From NCBI RefSeq assembly GCF_001467615.1, contig NZ_LNYA01000028.1, positions 37,988-101,987 on the forward strand: a stretch of 64,000 bases of DNA. The letters are read 5' to 3'. Both the position numbers and the translations under genes were made by a program. Under the pieces are notes generated by a model. That model was not told the DNA's origin, searched no databases, and worked only from the letters and a program-made list of their open reading frames with translations. This document shows positions 46,168 through 55,872 of this stretch, piece by piece (the first letter of the stretch is position 1; every line of letters starts with the position of its first letter). This DNA comes from Legionella erythra (GTDB lineage: Bacteria > Pseudomonadota > Gammaproteobacteria > Legionellales > Legionellaceae).

Positions 46168-46908
46168 ATGACAACCGAACGATTACAGAAAATACTGAGC
46201 CAGGCAGGCTTTGGATCTCGACGCGAAATGGAACGCTGGATAGAAATGGGCATGGTCTGCGTCAATGGAACTGTAGCCAAACTGGGCGACAGCGCCGGGC
46301 CTGATGATAAAATTATTGTCAAGGGCAAGGTGATTGCCAATCCCTTGAAAGCAGAGCTTAAGACACGTATCCTGCTTTACCATAAGCCGGTCGGCGAAAT
46401 TTCAAGCCGCAGCGATCCCAATCATAGCCGGACGGTGTTTGATAAGTTGCCGCCGCTTCGCCAGGGGCGGTGGGTGCAGGTGGGACGTCTTGATATTAAT
46501 ACCTCAGGTTTATTGATTTTTACCAATAATGGCGATTTGGCCAATCGACTCATGCATCCTAAATTTGAGATTGAACGGGAATATGCCGTTCGTGTTCACG
46601 GTCAGGTTTCCGATGAAGCAATCAAAGCCTTGTTGAAGGGCGTTGAGCTGGACGACGGCCTGGCTAAATTCAAGCGCATTGATTTTAGCGGCGGTGAGGG
46701 CACCAATGCCTGGTACCATGTGACGCTCACAGAAGGCCGTAATCGCGAAGTACGCCGCCTTTGGCAATCACAAGGGGTTGAAGTCAGTCGCTTAATCCGC
46801 ATCCGCTATGGCAAACTCACCATGCCGCGCTCGTTATCGCGAGGGGATCATGTCGAGTTGACACCTAAAGAAGTGGAAACGTTTATGAACAGTTTGAGCG
46901 CGCCGTGA
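46168..46908 (+). CDS. rluB: 23S rRNA pseudouridine synthase B
   Basis: Converts U2605 (E. coli numbering) of 23S rRNA to pseudouridine. The 246 residues comprise an N-terminal S4 domain (RLQKILSQAGFGSRREMERWI) and the RsuA-family catalytic domain with GRLDINTSGLLIFTNNGDLANRL near residue 110, where the first Asp is the nucleophile. The RsuA-family segment EGRNREVRRLW is near residue 190. It lacks the long basic C-terminal tail of E. coli RluB. The repeat island starts ten bases after the stop. Confidence 0.92.
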   Translation: MTTERLQKILSQAGFGSRREMERWIEMGMVCVNGTVAKLGDSAGPDDKIIVKGKVIANPLKAELKTRILLYHKPVGEISSRSDPNHSRTVFDKLPPLRQGRWVQVGRLDINTSGLLIFTNNGDLANRLMHPKFEIEREYAVRVHGQVSDEAIKALLKGVELDDGLAKFKRIDFSGGEGTNAWYHVTLTEGRNREVRRLWQSQGVEVSRLIRIRYGKLTMPRSLSRGDHVELTPKEVETFMNSLSAP

Positions 46909-46950
46909 TAATGGGCTTTACAGTTTATTGGATAGATATCCTACTCTAGA

Positions 46951-46971
46951 TACCGCGGACAAGCCGCGGTA
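46951..46971. repeat. REP-like palindrome TACCGCGG-ACAAG-CCGCGGTA, copy 1
   Basis: A perfect eight-base-pair stem with loop ACAAG. The same element occurs at 63535-63555 and 63805-63825, and with loop CTTGA (near-inverse orientation) at 47141-47161 and 47293-47313. It lies 42 bases after the rluB stop. Confidence 0.9.
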
Positions 46972-47067
46972 GGTAGACTTCTGCGCTCGCATCATCGCCA
47001 CTACATTTGACGTTCCGCTCCTTCCTCCCACGTTCAAGGGGCGGATTTGCAACGTATCGTGGTGGCA

Positions 47068-47184
47068 TAGTCTGGATTTTGCCTCGGTCTTAAACCTCGC
47101 AATGTTCAACTTAAGCCAGCTCCGGTACCATATCCCCACGTACCGCGGCTTGACCGCGGTATCCACGTCCCACAACCGCGTGCT
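47068..47184 (+). repeat. 117-base direct repeat, copy A
   Basis: Nearly identical to 47220-47337; I see one substitution (ACCATATCC versus ACCGTATCC) and one inserted C in the second copy. Each copy contains one TACCGCGG-CTTGA-CCGCGGTA palindrome (47141-47161 in this copy). Confidence 0.9.
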
Positions 47185-47219
47185 GGATTTCGCGCACAGA
47201 GGTAAACGAAGGCAGGTGG

Positions 47220-47337
47220 TAGTCTGGATTTTGCCTCGGTCTTAAACCTCGCAATGTTCAACTTAAGCCAGCTCCGGTACCGTATCCCCACGTACCGCGG
47301 CTTGACCGCGGTATCCACGTCCCCACAACCGCGTGCT
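47220..47337 (+). repeat. 117-base direct repeat, copy B
   Basis: Second copy of 47068-47184, with its palindrome at 47293-47313. A 35-base unrelated segment lies between the copies. The near identity points to a recent duplication. Confidence 0.9.
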
Positions 47338-47383
47338 ATATGCGCTAAATTCAGGCGGTCATGATTAAACAGACCTTGTCAAC

Positions 47384-48613
47384 CTAATCTTTATTAATTT
47401 GAAAATCGATCAACGTGATTAACCCACTCCACAACGCCGTCCAATGATAATCGTTTCGATCATGATTGCTCAACCGTTTCAGTAACACACCATTTTCTAC
47501 CTTAAATAAAGGAGAATGATTGGGTAATTGTTCAATTTTATCAAAGTCGGGCAACCAGCCTAATTCGTCGTAAGAAGCAGGCAGCTTCCCATCGCGGAAA
47601 GTTGTATAAACCGCATCGGCAGAAAGCTGCATGATGTGGGTTAATATCTCAACATGCCTTGCCGCATCGGGATGGCTCAGGTAATCATCACCATAGGCTC
47701 TCCAGCTTAAACCCTGGGCGTTGCTGACTTCAAGTCCGTATTTTGAGTCTTCATCGTGCATGAGGTTGGCAATCAGGAGGTTAAGTATAGCCGGCAGGGC
47801 AATGTTGTTATGGATGGCGCGTCTTGGCGTTCTCATGTGGCCGGAAGACATGGAATCCGTGAGAAAGTGATTGGCAAATGCATTTTGCGCATACGCCCGC
47901 TGCAGGGCTTTGTTTGCCTCTGCCAGTTTGCCTTCGTCAAGGTAATGATGCGCTTCCAGCGCTGAACGCAAAGCAACCGCATGACCGGCGCGGTATGCGG
48001 TCAGGGAATCGGGGACAAAATGATCGAAGTTCACTTGCGCCAGCTTCAAATAAAGACCCAGGGGCAGGTAACCATTAACAGCCGTACCGCCGCAGCCAAT
48101 GCGGTTAAGCGTCTGGGACAGTTCGCTGAAATGATGCTGGTAAAATTCCCAGGGCTTTTGTCCCTGCGCTTCAGCGGCTTTAAGTTGCGTCTCCAGAGTC
48201 TCAAAAAACTGACTGTATTCGCTCAGCAACGTGAGTGGGGTTTTACAGGAGTAATCGCTGGTCGTGCCGCCCAAGGTGTTAAACTGGCGTATGAAACAGG
48301 CTTCCTGCTGCTGGGTTTTACAATTTGAAATGGGTTTGTAGGGGTCGCCGAACAAATCGCCGGCATACATGACCAGTTCCCCGTAGCTTAGTTGCAATCC
48401 GTTAGGCAATGTCAGGCGATTGTTTTGCGGGGGGGGAAGAGGCGCCCAGTGAAGCACAACCCGGTTGCCATAATCGCGATGTTCAAGATTGGCAAAGCCG
48501 GCATTATGCTGCTTCAGTTGATCTTCGATCTGGTGATGATTGAGCGGGCCAGCTTTGGTTATGCCAACGATGAACCATGACAGCAGCAATTTGGCTATGA
48601 TATCCTTTATCAT
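47384..48613 (-). CDS. plcB: Secreted zinc phospholipase C, PlcB type
   Basis: A 409-residue exported protein. The N-terminus MIKDIIAKLLLSWFIVGITKA is a signal peptide with likely cleavage near residue 21. The segment ANHFLTDSMSSGHMRTPRR near residue 250 carries His and Asp ligands typical of the zinc-metallophospholipase C/P1-nuclease fold, and several cysteines could form disulfides outside the cell. Form and position next to rlmD-relA match L. pneumophila PlcB (lpg1455 as I recall), reported as a type II secretion substrate. AAGGA lies eight bases before the ATG. It stands alone, divergent from rlmD. Confidence 0.82.
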   Translation of the reverse strand: MIKDIIAKLLLSWFIVGITKAGPLNHHQIEDQLKQHNAGFANLEHRDYGNRVVLHWAPLPPPQNNRLTLPNGLQLSYGELVMYAGDLFGDPYKPISNCKTQQQEACFIRQFNTLGGTTSDYSCKTPLTLLSEYSQFFETLETQLKAAEAQGQKPWEFYQHHFSELSQTLNRIGCGGTAVNGYLPLGLYLKLAQVNFDHFVPDSLTAYRAGHAVALRSALEAHHYLDEGKLAEANKALQRAYAQNAFANHFLTDSMSSGHMRTPRRAIHNNIALPAILNLLIANLMHDEDSKYGLEVSNAQGLSWRAYGDDYLSHPDAARHVEILTHIMQLSADAVYTTFRDGKLPASYDELGWLPDFDKIEQLPNHSPLFKVENGVLLKRLSNHDRNDYHWTALWSGLITLIDFQINKD

Positions 48614-48729
48614 TGTATTTTTCCTTGAATGTTTGATCTATTTAAGCGCATGATCTAAAGCGTATTCAAGCCAGTATGGTATCATAAGTCCTTGACGAAT
48701 TTGACGTTAATTTAGAGTAGAGTAGTTGG

Positions 48730-50073
48730 ATGAGCAGACGAACGCAACGACCCCCGAAGACACCTCAAACCGCGGAAATCGTTAACTTTAGCCATGATGG
48801 TCGCGGCATTGCCCGCATCAATGGCAAGACAACGTTTATCGAGAATGCCCTGCCGGGGGAAACCGTATTATTTCAGTATACCCGCACGAAAAGCGACTTT
48901 GATGAGGGGCGTGCGCTTGAGATTGTGTCACCAGCAGCCAATCGCGTGACGCCACGTTGCCCGCATTACAGTGCCTGTGGCGGCTGTTCATTGCAGCATC
49001 TGGATGAAAAAGCGCAGATTCATGAGAAACAAACCTTGTTGCTGGACTTGCTTCGCCGCATCGGTAAAGTCGAACCGGAATCGATATTACCTCCTTTAAG
49101 CGCAGGCAGTTGGCATTATCGTAACAAAGCCCGTCTAAGCGTGCGTTACGTTGAAAAGAAGCAGGGCACACTGGTGGGTTTTCGTGAAAAAAGCAACCCC
49201 CGCTATATCGCCGAGATTGAGCATTGCCCGGTGCTAAATGCCCGCGTCGATGATCATATCCTGCCTCTGCGTGCTCTGATTGATTCTTTTGATTCCCCGC
49301 AGAGTATTGCCCAGGTAGAAGTGGCAGCCGGTGATGAAGAGGTGGCGCTGATTTTCAGAAACATGGCAGCACTCAGTGAAAGGGATAAGGAAGCGCTTTG
49401 CCGCTTTGGTGAGACATCCGGTTTTAAATTGTATTTGCAACCCCAGGGACCTGACAGCGTCACCCTGTTTTATTCACCGGATGGCAGTGATGAGTACCTG
49501 CATTATCAATTGCCGGAGGAACAGGTCCGCTTCCGCTTTTATCCGACTGATTTTACTCAGGTTAACGCGGGTTTAAACCGCTTGATGGTCAGTAAGGCGC
49601 TGGAGTTAATGGCGGTGAATACGAAGGATACCGTACTCGATCTGTTCTGTGGTCTCGGCAATTTTTCCCTGCCGCTGGCTCGACGCTGTGCGAAGGTGAT
49701 TGGCGTTGAAGGGAGTGAAACCATGGTTCAACGCGCGGCGATGAATGCGGACTATAATGGCCTTGGCAATGCACATTTTTATTGTGCTGATTTGGATCAG
49801 GTGGATGCTTTGGCGGCGATAGTCAAGCAACCCATTGATAAAATGCTGATTGACCCACCGCGTTCCGGGGCACTGGAAATTGTCCGCCAAATCGATAAAC
49901 TTAATCCTATAAGGCTTGTTTATGTATCCTGTAATCCAGCGACACTTGCACGAGACACTGACGTTCTGGTCAATCATCATGGGTATCGTTTACGAGCGGT
50001 TGGGGTAATGGATATGTTTCCGCACACGTCGCACGTGGAGTCCATTGCCTTATTTGAAAAGGATAAACAGTGA
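48730..50073 (+). CDS. rlmD: 23S rRNA (uracil-1939-C5)-methyltransferase
   Basis: Methylates U1939 of 23S rRNA using SAM. Of 447 residues, the N-terminal TRAM domain ([26 protein letters not shown]) is followed by the 4Fe-4S cysteines C-x5-C-x2-C ([10 protein letters not shown]) near residue 79-88, with a fourth in EHCPVL near 165. The SAM motif [14 protein letters not shown] is near 302, DPPRSGA near 377, and the catalytic cysteine in [13 protein letters not shown] near 400. It precedes relA as in E. coli; the stop shares one base with the relA ATG region. Confidence 0.96.
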   Translation: MSRRTQRPPKTPQTAEIVNFSHDGRGIARINGKTTFIENALPGETVLFQYTRTKSDFDEGRALEIVSPAANRVTPRCPHYSACGGCSLQHLDEKAQIHEKQTLLLDLLRRIGKVEPESILPPLSAGSWHYRNKARLSVRYVEKKQGTLVGFREKSNPRYIAEIEHCPVLNARVDDHILPLRALIDSFDSPQSIAQVEVAAGDEEVALIFRNMAALSERDKEALCRFGETSGFKLYLQPQGPDSVTLFYSPDGSDEYLHYQLPEEQVRFRFYPTDFTQVNAGLNRLMVSKALELMAVNTKDTVLDLFCGLGNFSLPLARRCAKVIGVEGSETMVQRAAMNADYNGLGNAHFYCADLDQVDALAAIVKQPIDKMLIDPPRSGALEIVRQIDKLNPIRLVYVSCNPATLARDTDVLVNHHGYRLRAVGVMDMFPHTSHVESIALFEKDKQ

Positions 50074-52274
50074 TGGTTAAGGTGAAAGAAAGTACGCCCT
50101 GGTTGTCAGATGGCGGTATTGATGTGGAGCAATGGCTCCATCAACTCGGCAGCAAAGGGTATTTTCAAGATCTGGGGATGATCCGTAACGCCTGTACGCT
50201 CAGCCAGTTAAGCGGCCATGATCACGCGACTGAAACCGGCGTCCCCTGTCTGCAACAGGGTTTAATCATGGCGGATATCCTGGCGGATTTGGAAGTCGAT
50301 CAGGAAACATTGACGGCAGCCATTATTTTCGTCAGTGTCCATTATGCTGAACTATCACTGGATGATGTGGAAGAACAGCTCAATCCCGCCATTGCCAAAC
50401 TGGTCAGAGGGGTTGAGCGTATGAGTGCCATGCATAATCTGCAGGCCTTGAATAATCCGCAAAACAAACACCAAATCGATAATATCCGTAAAATGCTGCT
50501 GGCCATGGTCGATGATGTGCGGGTGGTACTCATCAAATTGGCTGAACGCCTGAGTGTGCTGCGTGCCTCAAGCCAGCTTCCGGAAGCCTTGCGCACCCAA
50601 ATTGCTACCGAAGCCATGGAAATTTATGCTCCACTGGCCAATCGACTGGGAATTGGAGCCATCAAATGGGAGATGGAGGATTTAGCCTTCCGTCTGCTGC
50701 ATCCGGACGATTACAAGGCCATTGCCAAAGGGCTAAAGGCCAAACGGCTGGAGCGGGACCATTATGTTAATCTGATTGTCGAAGAACTCAACAAGTACAT
50801 TCAGGGGTTGGGTGTGCATCATTTCGCTGTCTATGGGCGCTCCAAACACATTCACAGCATCTATAAAAAGATGACCCGCAAGAATGTATCGCTGGATGAA
50901 ATTTACGATGCCACGGCCGTCCGGGTTTTGCTTGAAACCAAAGAGCAATGTTATGAAGTGTTGAGCATGGTTCATGATTTATGGAAACAGGTGCCTGCAG
51001 AATTTGATGATTACATTGCCAATCCCAAACCCAACGGCTATCAATCGTTGCACACGGCGGTCGTTGGTCCTGAAGATCGGGTTTTTGAAGTGCAAATTCG
51101 TACTTTTCAAATGCATGATCTGGCTGAGATGGGTGTGGCAGCGCATTGGAAATATAAAGAGAGCGGTATTCACCATAAACAAAGCCATGAACGTAAAATT
51201 GAATGGCTGCGGGATGTATTGGCCTGGCATAGAGAAATGGCTACTTCAAGCGGTGTTTCGGAAGCCATTGAAACCGAATTTCTTGAAGATCGGGTTTACG
51301 TATTTACACCCGATGGCGATGTGCTTGATTTGCCAGCGGGTGTCACACCTCTGGACTTTGCCTATCATGTCCACAGTAAAGTCGGTCATCGTTGCCGCGG
51401 CGCTAAAGTCAATGGCTCGATAGTGCCCTTGACCTATGCGTTAAAAACCGGCGATCGGGTGGAGATTTTAACGGGTAAGGACGAACGCCCCTCCCGTGAC
51501 TGGATTAATCCCCATTTGAATTATTTAAAAACGTCGCGCGCCAAGGCAAAAGTGCTGCATTGGTTTAAGATGCAGGATTATGATAAAAATCGCGCTGAAG
51601 GCCATGAAATTCTTGACAAGGAATTGAAAACGCTGGGTATTAAAGCGGAAAAATTACAGGACGTGGTGAAGACCTTTAACTACAAACGTCTGGATGATTT
51701 GCTGGCTGCGCTTGGGCGGGGAGATATCAAACTCAGCCAGATTTTAAATCGCCTGTCACCCGCTGAGGTTGTTGAGCCCAGCATCCAAAACATTGTCAAG
51801 CCGCAGAGTGTGCCGGAAGTAACCGGCAGTGATTTGCGCATCGAGGGCGTCGGCAATTTAATGACCCATATGGCGCGGTGCTGTCAGCCAGTGCCGGGGG
51901 ATACGGTTGTCGGCTACATCACCATCGGGCGCGGCGTGTCGGTGCATCGTCAGGATTGTCCCAACATCCTGCATGCCACTGACAAGCAGAAACAGCGGTT
52001 TTTACAGGTGAGTTGGGGAAGCGCCACCCGCGATCATTATGTGGTGGATATTCTCATCAAGGCGTTTGATCGGCCGGGCTTGCTGCGCGATGTCACCTCG
52101 TTGTTATCCAACGAAAAAGCCCATGTTTATGCCTTGCAAACGAACATCAACAAGCATGATAACAGTGCCTATATTACCTTGACTGTTGAAATTGACGGTT
52201 TAAACAGCCTGTCGCGGCTGTTAACCCGTCTTGAGCAGATTCCCAATGTGCTGGAGGCGAGAAGGCAGGTTTAA
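50073..52274 (+). CDS. relA: (p)ppGpp synthetase RelA
   Basis: The ribosome-linked alarmone synthetase of the stringent response, which in Legionella triggers the switch to the transmissive phase. The 733 residues comprise a degenerate HD domain (the HD pair and several metal ligands are missing, giving no hydrolase), a synthetase domain with EFDDYIANPKPNGYQSLHT (ExDD-type motif of monofunctional RelA), TGS (YVFTPDGDVLDLPAGVTPLDFAYHVH), a cysteine-containing zinc-finger region (MARCCQPVPGD) and a C-terminal ACT domain (DRPGLLRDVTSLL). ATG 50073 follows AAGGA; a GTG one codon earlier is possible. Confidence 0.96.
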   Translation: MVKVKESTPWLSDGGIDVEQWLHQLGSKGYFQDLGMIRNACTLSQLSGHDHATETGVPCLQQGLIMADILADLEVDQETLTAAIIFVSVHYAELSLDDVEEQLNPAIAKLVRGVERMSAMHNLQALNNPQNKHQIDNIRKMLLAMVDDVRVVLIKLAERLSVLRASSQLPEALRTQIATEAMEIYAPLANRLGIGAIKWEMEDLAFRLLHPDDYKAIAKGLKAKRLERDHYVNLIVEELNKYIQGLGVHHFAVYGRSKHIHSIYKKMTRKNVSLDEIYDATAVRVLLETKEQCYEVLSMVHDLWKQVPAEFDDYIANPKPNGYQSLHTAVVGPEDRVFEVQIRTFQMHDLAEMGVAAHWKYKESGIHHKQSHERKIEWLRDVLAWHREMATSSGVSEAIETEFLEDRVYVFTPDGDVLDLPAGVTPLDFAYHVHSKVGHRCRGAKVNGSIVPLTYALKTGDRVEILTGKDERPSRDWINPHLNYLKTSRAKAKVLHWFKMQDYDKNRAEGHEILDKELKTLGIKAEKLQDVVKTFNYKRLDDLLAALGRGDIKLSQILNRLSPAEVVEPSIQNIVKPQSVPEVTGSDLRIEGVGNLMTHMARCCQPVPGDTVVGYITIGRGVSVHRQDCPNILHATDKQKQRFLQVSWGSATRDHYVVDILIKAFDRPGLLRDVTSLLSNEKAHVYALQTNINKHDNSAYITLTVEIDGLNSLSRLLTRLEQIPNVLEARRQV

Positions 52275-52301
52275 CCGGCCTTCTCCTGCTGGCATGCTGC
52301 A

Positions 52302-54146
52302 TTAAACAAGAAGAACCATTTCCGGCGCTTCGATGTCTTCTTTGCACTGACGAATGAATTCATCACGAAGAGTATCCCATTCGTGTGGCAGCGGAAATTT
52401 GCTGATTTCAGTTACCAATTTGTTTAAAAATTCCTTGTTTTCTGTCCTGGAGTAACGCGGCGCAATCGTTTTTGACTCAGCGAATGCCGGGTGAAGACCG
52501 GGTTGGTATTGCGGTTCGGAAAAGAGCATGTCCTTCATGTATGGGGTGAGGAAAGGGCTTTGTTTCAGTTTGTTCTCGTTCCCGTACCAACGAACGAGAG
52601 CCTGACGATAGGCGGCCAAAGCATCCTTGTCCAGAAAATCAGCATAGTTGACTACCCCATGCGGGAAATTTTTACCCAGATGATGACGGGGTTGTATGCC
52701 TTTTTCCTTAAGGTAAGCAAGAAACTCGCTTTCAAAACGTGCGATGCCTGAGGCCTCAGGGTGCGTGACCATGTCGATTGCAAACACACGCTGATTCTCA
52801 TTGGCCGTGCTGGAGGTCGATAAGCCACCGTTGGTGCCTTTAAAATACCGAACGTAATAGGCATAGGTTAACGGGTATTCACCGCGTTCGGCGGCTTCAT
52901 TCAGCATCTCATCCAGTTTTTTACATACATCAGCCAATAACGGGGCGGCTTTATCCTTATCCACAGGAATGAGGTAACTGACATCGCGCATGGCTTTCGG
53001 AAAACCGACCTGGTAATGGCTGATATGATTTTCATAATCGACGACGGGTTTGGTGCCGCGCGTGCTGGTTACAATGGCTGCGGTTAATTGCATAAAGGCC
53101 GGCAACAAATGCTGTAATCCGGGCTCATTCAGCCGATCCTGAATCGAATCACCGACCCGTACGCTCAGTTCCTGTGCCAGGGAACTGGCATCCGCCGCAT
53201 AAGGTGCATTGTCGTTGGTGGTTCGCGCTTTGGTGGTGTGGTTCCAGAGACGCACATGCCATTTATCCACCGGGAGTTTACTGTAAGTGGGGATGCGCAT
53301 GAGTGTAAAATAGTGATTGTTATTTAAGTAGTCCGCAAGATGGGTATTGAGCTCATCAACGTCTTTAAAATTATGCACCGTCTCTTCAAGATTAAAGGCC
53401 TCTACCGTGCGTAACCGGATATTTAATACCACACCCAGCATGCCGGCATGTGCGCCAAACAGCAGGGGAAAATCCTCATGGCTCGAATCGATTTCGCGGA
53501 TATTGCCATCCATGTCACAGACGGTTGCACTGAGGATTAGGCCACTGAACGCGGTTTCATCCTGCCCCGTGCCGTGACCGCCTGTACCCGCAAGGCCCAC
53601 TGCAGTGACCCAGGCTATCATGCTGGCTGTGGACAGTGATAATTTTTTGGCTCGCAGGACATCGGCTAATTTGGCGATTTGCACTCCAGCACTGACTTTA
53701 ACAACCCAGGCCGGCAGGTTTTTAATGGGATTGGTTGCACTAGGCGGCAGGGGGGAGGCTTTCCCCTCGACGTGGACGGATTGATATTTTTCGCTGAACA
53801 AAATGACCACGTCATCGCTTAGCGCGATTGGTGAAAAAGAAAAGGAGCCATTGTAGCGTTCCACCTGGGCTTGTTTCCAGGGAAAGCAACACCAATTATT
53901 GCTGGTTTTATCATTCCATCCGCCTGCCGCCCGAACAGTAATCTGATGGTGAGTATGCAATGCGTTCTGCTCTTTCACGGCCAGCATGACTTCTCTTACC
54001 TGGTCTTCGTTATCCACCTGAATAATAACGGCCTGACGTTGACTCACTGTTTCCATGTAATTGGTCCATGTGCCCAGACGGCAATTGATTTTATTTTGAG
54101 TCAGCCGATTGATAAGCGCCTGGCGGGAACCTTTTGCAAATGACAT
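52302..54146 (-). CDS. FAD-linked oxidase (VAO/PCMH family)
   Basis: A 614-residue flavoprotein. The PCMH-type FAD-binding domain spans about residues 30-235, with AVGLAGTGGHGTGQDETAFSG near 195 and AHAGMLGVVLNIRLRTVEAF near 235-255. Near the C-terminus RHHLGK resembles the HWGK-type motif of aldonolactone and alditol oxidases. The N-terminal site that carries the flavin-linked histidine in many relatives reads AAGGWND, so FAD is probably non-covalent. Substrate is unknown; a sugar lactone or alditol is one option. ATG at 54146 with AGGA seven bases ahead is preferred over GTG at 54152. It stands alone and convergent with relA. Confidence 0.8.
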   Translation of the reverse strand: MSFAKGSRQALINRLTQNKINCRLGTWTNYMETVSQRQAVIIQVDNEDQVREVMLAVKEQNALHTHHQITVRAAGGWNDKTSNNWCCFPWKQAQVERYNGSFSFSPIALSDDVVILFSEKYQSVHVEGKASPLPPSATNPIKNLPAWVVKVSAGVQIAKLADVLRAKKLSLSTASMIAWVTAVGLAGTGGHGTGQDETAFSGLILSATVCDMDGNIREIDSSHEDFPLLFGAHAGMLGVVLNIRLRTVEAFNLEETVHNFKDVDELNTHLADYLNNNHYFTLMRIPTYSKLPVDKWHVRLWNHTTKARTTNDNAPYAADASSLAQELSVRVGDSIQDRLNEPGLQHLLPAFMQLTAAIVTSTRGTKPVVDYENHISHYQVGFPKAMRDVSYLIPVDKDKAAPLLADVCKKLDEMLNEAAERGEYPLTYAYYVRYFKGTNGGLSTSSTANENQRVFAIDMVTHPEASGIARFESEFLAYLKEKGIQPRHHLGKNFPHGVVNYADFLDKDALAAYRQALVRWYGNENKLKQSPFLTPYMKDMLFSEPQYQPGLHPAFAESKTIAPRYSRTENKEFLNKLVTEISKFPLPHEWDTLRDEFIRQCKEDIEAPEMVLLV

Positions 54147-54252
54147 GTTCACATCCTGTGAGAATAGGGAGTATCTTCAATACTGCCATTGGTGAAGGAG
54201 ACGGGTCAATGAGAAAGCGGCTTCATTCAGCAACAAAACCCACTGCAAAGCA

Positions 54253-54618
54253 TTATAAAATGATCCCCAGCACCACACGCCGGCCTTCACTCAAAAGCAC
54301 ATTAAAGGTGCGGCAGGCAGCGCCTATGGACATGCACTCCAGAGCAATTCGTTCGGCGGCCAATTGTTGAAGAATGCCTGCTGGGGCAAATTGGCCCGTG
54401 TGGGTATGGCCGATGAGCACGATGTCCGGCTGGTGTTTAAGCAGGGGGGACAAGGTAGCGTCATTTAATTCCCCGATGCGTTGAACAGGCCAATCGCTGA
54501 TGAGTTCATGCGTTGAAACAACGAGGCTTTGCGTATAATGAGTCGAATTGATTTGAATGGCTGTGTCGCTGTAGGCTTCCACCGTATAGGGATCATTGGC
54601 TTCTAAATTAATTTGCAT
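54253..54618 (-). CDS. Mth938/DUF498 domain protein
   Basis: A 121-residue protein with the Mth938-like fold. YDSxxI-type start ([15 protein letters not shown]), [14 protein letters not shown] near residue 67 and [26 protein letters not shown] near 90-115 are the family pattern. Eukaryotic relatives (NDUFAF3) assist assembly of respiratory complex I, and bacterial members are of unknown function, often next to secF or transaminase genes. It is divergent from alaC with a shared symmetric promoter region. Confidence 0.85.
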   Translation of the reverse strand: MQINLEANDPYTVEAYSDTAIQINSTHYTQSLVVSTHELISDWPVQRIGELNDATLSPLLKHQPDIVLIGHTHTGQFAPAGILQQLAAERIALECMSIGAACRTFNVLLSEGRRVVLGIIL

Positions 54619-54639
54619 GGTGTTTGACGAATCAATAAT

Positions 54640-54660
54640 TTATACTATTGGCCAGTATAA
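54640..54660. promoter_or_regulatory. Symmetric divergent promoter or operator between the Mth938 gene and alaC
   Basis: TTATACT, spacer ATTGGCC, AGTATAA: a perfect seven-base inverted repeat. TATACT on the plus strand and the same hexamer on the minus strand are both good -10 boxes pointing away from each other. The two start codons are 58 bases apart. No strong -35 boxes are seen. The arrangement suggests shared control, either by competing RNA polymerase or by a dimeric regulator. Confidence 0.5.
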
Positions 54661-54676
54661 CACAGGGGTTGCAAAC

Positions 54677-55870
54677 ATGAGCCAATTTCCGCGTATAAAA
54701 CGCTTACCGCCGTATGTCTTTAACACGATGACCCAGTTAAAGTCGGAGGCGCGGGCGCGCGGGGAAGACGTGATTGATTTTGGCATGGGCAACCCGGATC
54801 AGCCTACGCCGCCACACATCGTTGACAAGCTCATTGAAACCGCGCAACGTCCCGATACCCATCGTTATTCCATGTCCAAAGGCATCCCGCGCCTCAGGCG
54901 TGCCATGGCTGGCTGGTATGAGCGTCATTATGGGGTGACCTTAGACAGCGAAAAGCAGGTTTTAACGACAATTGGCTCCAAAGAAGGGCTTGCACACCTG
55001 GCGTTGGCCATCAGTGGTCCCGGCGATACGGTCCTGGTTCCTGATCCCGCTTATCCCATCCACACCTATGGATTTATTATTGCGGGCGCGAATGTCAAAC
55101 AGATTCCCCTCATCGATGAGCAACAATTTCTGGACGCGGTACAGGTGGCCATTGAGCAGACCTGGCCTCGTCCCAAGGCATTGGTGATTAATTTTCCGGC
55201 TAATCCCAGCACCCATTGTGTAGAATTTGGGTTTTTTGAAGAAGTGGTGGCTTTGGGTAAGCGCCACAATATCTGGATTATCCATGATCTGGCCTATGCC
55301 GATATCGTATTTGACGGTTATAAAGCGCCCTCAATTCTGCAAGTTCCCGGCGCGATGGACATCGCCATTGAAACGTATTCCATGTCGAAATCCTACAACA
55401 TGCCCGGATGGCGGGTTGGCTTTGCCTGTGGTAACGAAGAGCTGGTTGCAGCGCTGACCCGGATTAAATCGTATCTGGATTATGGTACATTCACGCCTAT
55501 CCAGGTGGCCGCCATTACCGCACTTGAGGGCTCAGATGATTGCGTGGAAGAAATCCGCAGCCTTTATGAGCAGCGCCGCAATGTCTTGTGCGACGGCCTT
55601 GAGGATTTGGGCTGGCCTGTTACCCGTCCGAAAGCCACCATGTTTGTCTGGGCCGAGATCCCCGAATTCTATCGTCACATGGGTTCTCTTGAATTTGCCA
55701 AATACCTGTTGCAGGAAGCGCATGTCGCTGTTTCCCCCGGTATCGGTTTCGGTGCACAGGGCGACAATTTTGTCCGTTTTGGCCTCATTGAAAACAACCA
55801 GCGTACACGCCAGGCTTTGCGCAATATCAAAGCGCTGTTCAGACGGGACGGTTATCAGCAGGCGGTGTAG
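54677..55870 (+). CDS. alaC: Alanine (glutamate-pyruvate) aminotransferase AlaC type
   Basis: A PLP-dependent class I aminotransferase of 397 residues. [15 protein letters not shown] near residue 35, [10 protein letters not shown] near 105, [10 protein letters not shown] near 175, [11 protein letters not shown] near 205 and the PLP lysine in [15 protein letters not shown] near 240 fit AlaC/YfdZ better than AspC. It probably makes alanine from pyruvate and glutamate. AGGGG lies eight bases before the ATG at 54677. The next gene begins three bases after its stop. Confidence 0.9.
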   Translation: MSQFPRIKRLPPYVFNTMTQLKSEARARGEDVIDFGMGNPDQPTPPHIVDKLIETAQRPDTHRYSMSKGIPRLRRAMAGWYERHYGVTLDSEKQVLTTIGSKEGLAHLALAISGPGDTVLVPDPAYPIHTYGFIIAGANVKQIPLIDEQQFLDAVQVAIEQTWPRPKALVINFPANPSTHCVEFGFFEEVVALGKRHNIWIIHDLAYADIVFDGYKAPSILQVPGAMDIAIETYSMSKSYNMPGWRVGFACGNEELVAALTRIKSYLDYGTFTPIQVAAITALEGSDDCVEEIRSLYEQRRNVLCDGLEDLGWPVTRPKATMFVWAEIPEFYRHMGSLEFAKYLLQEAHVAVSPGIGFGAQGDNFVRFGLIENNQRTRQALRNIKALFRRDGYQQAV

Positions 55871-55872
55871 GC

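Larger units (their letters stand above)
46909..47383. other. Repeat island between rluB and the phospholipase gene
   Basis: 475 bases without a gene. It contains three copies of the palindrome TACCGCGG-N5-CCGCGGTA and a 117-base direct duplication, listed separately. Short open frames reading DTAVKPRYVG or similar come from the palindromes themselves and are not genes. No promoter or RNA gene is apparent. Confidence 0.7.

Noticed and set aside
46918..47318. Open frames encoding DTAVKPRYVGI-type peptides
   Set aside because: They read through the TACCGCGG palindromes and the 117-base duplication. The same peptide recurs at the right edge of the window. They have no ribosome site and no independent coding signal.
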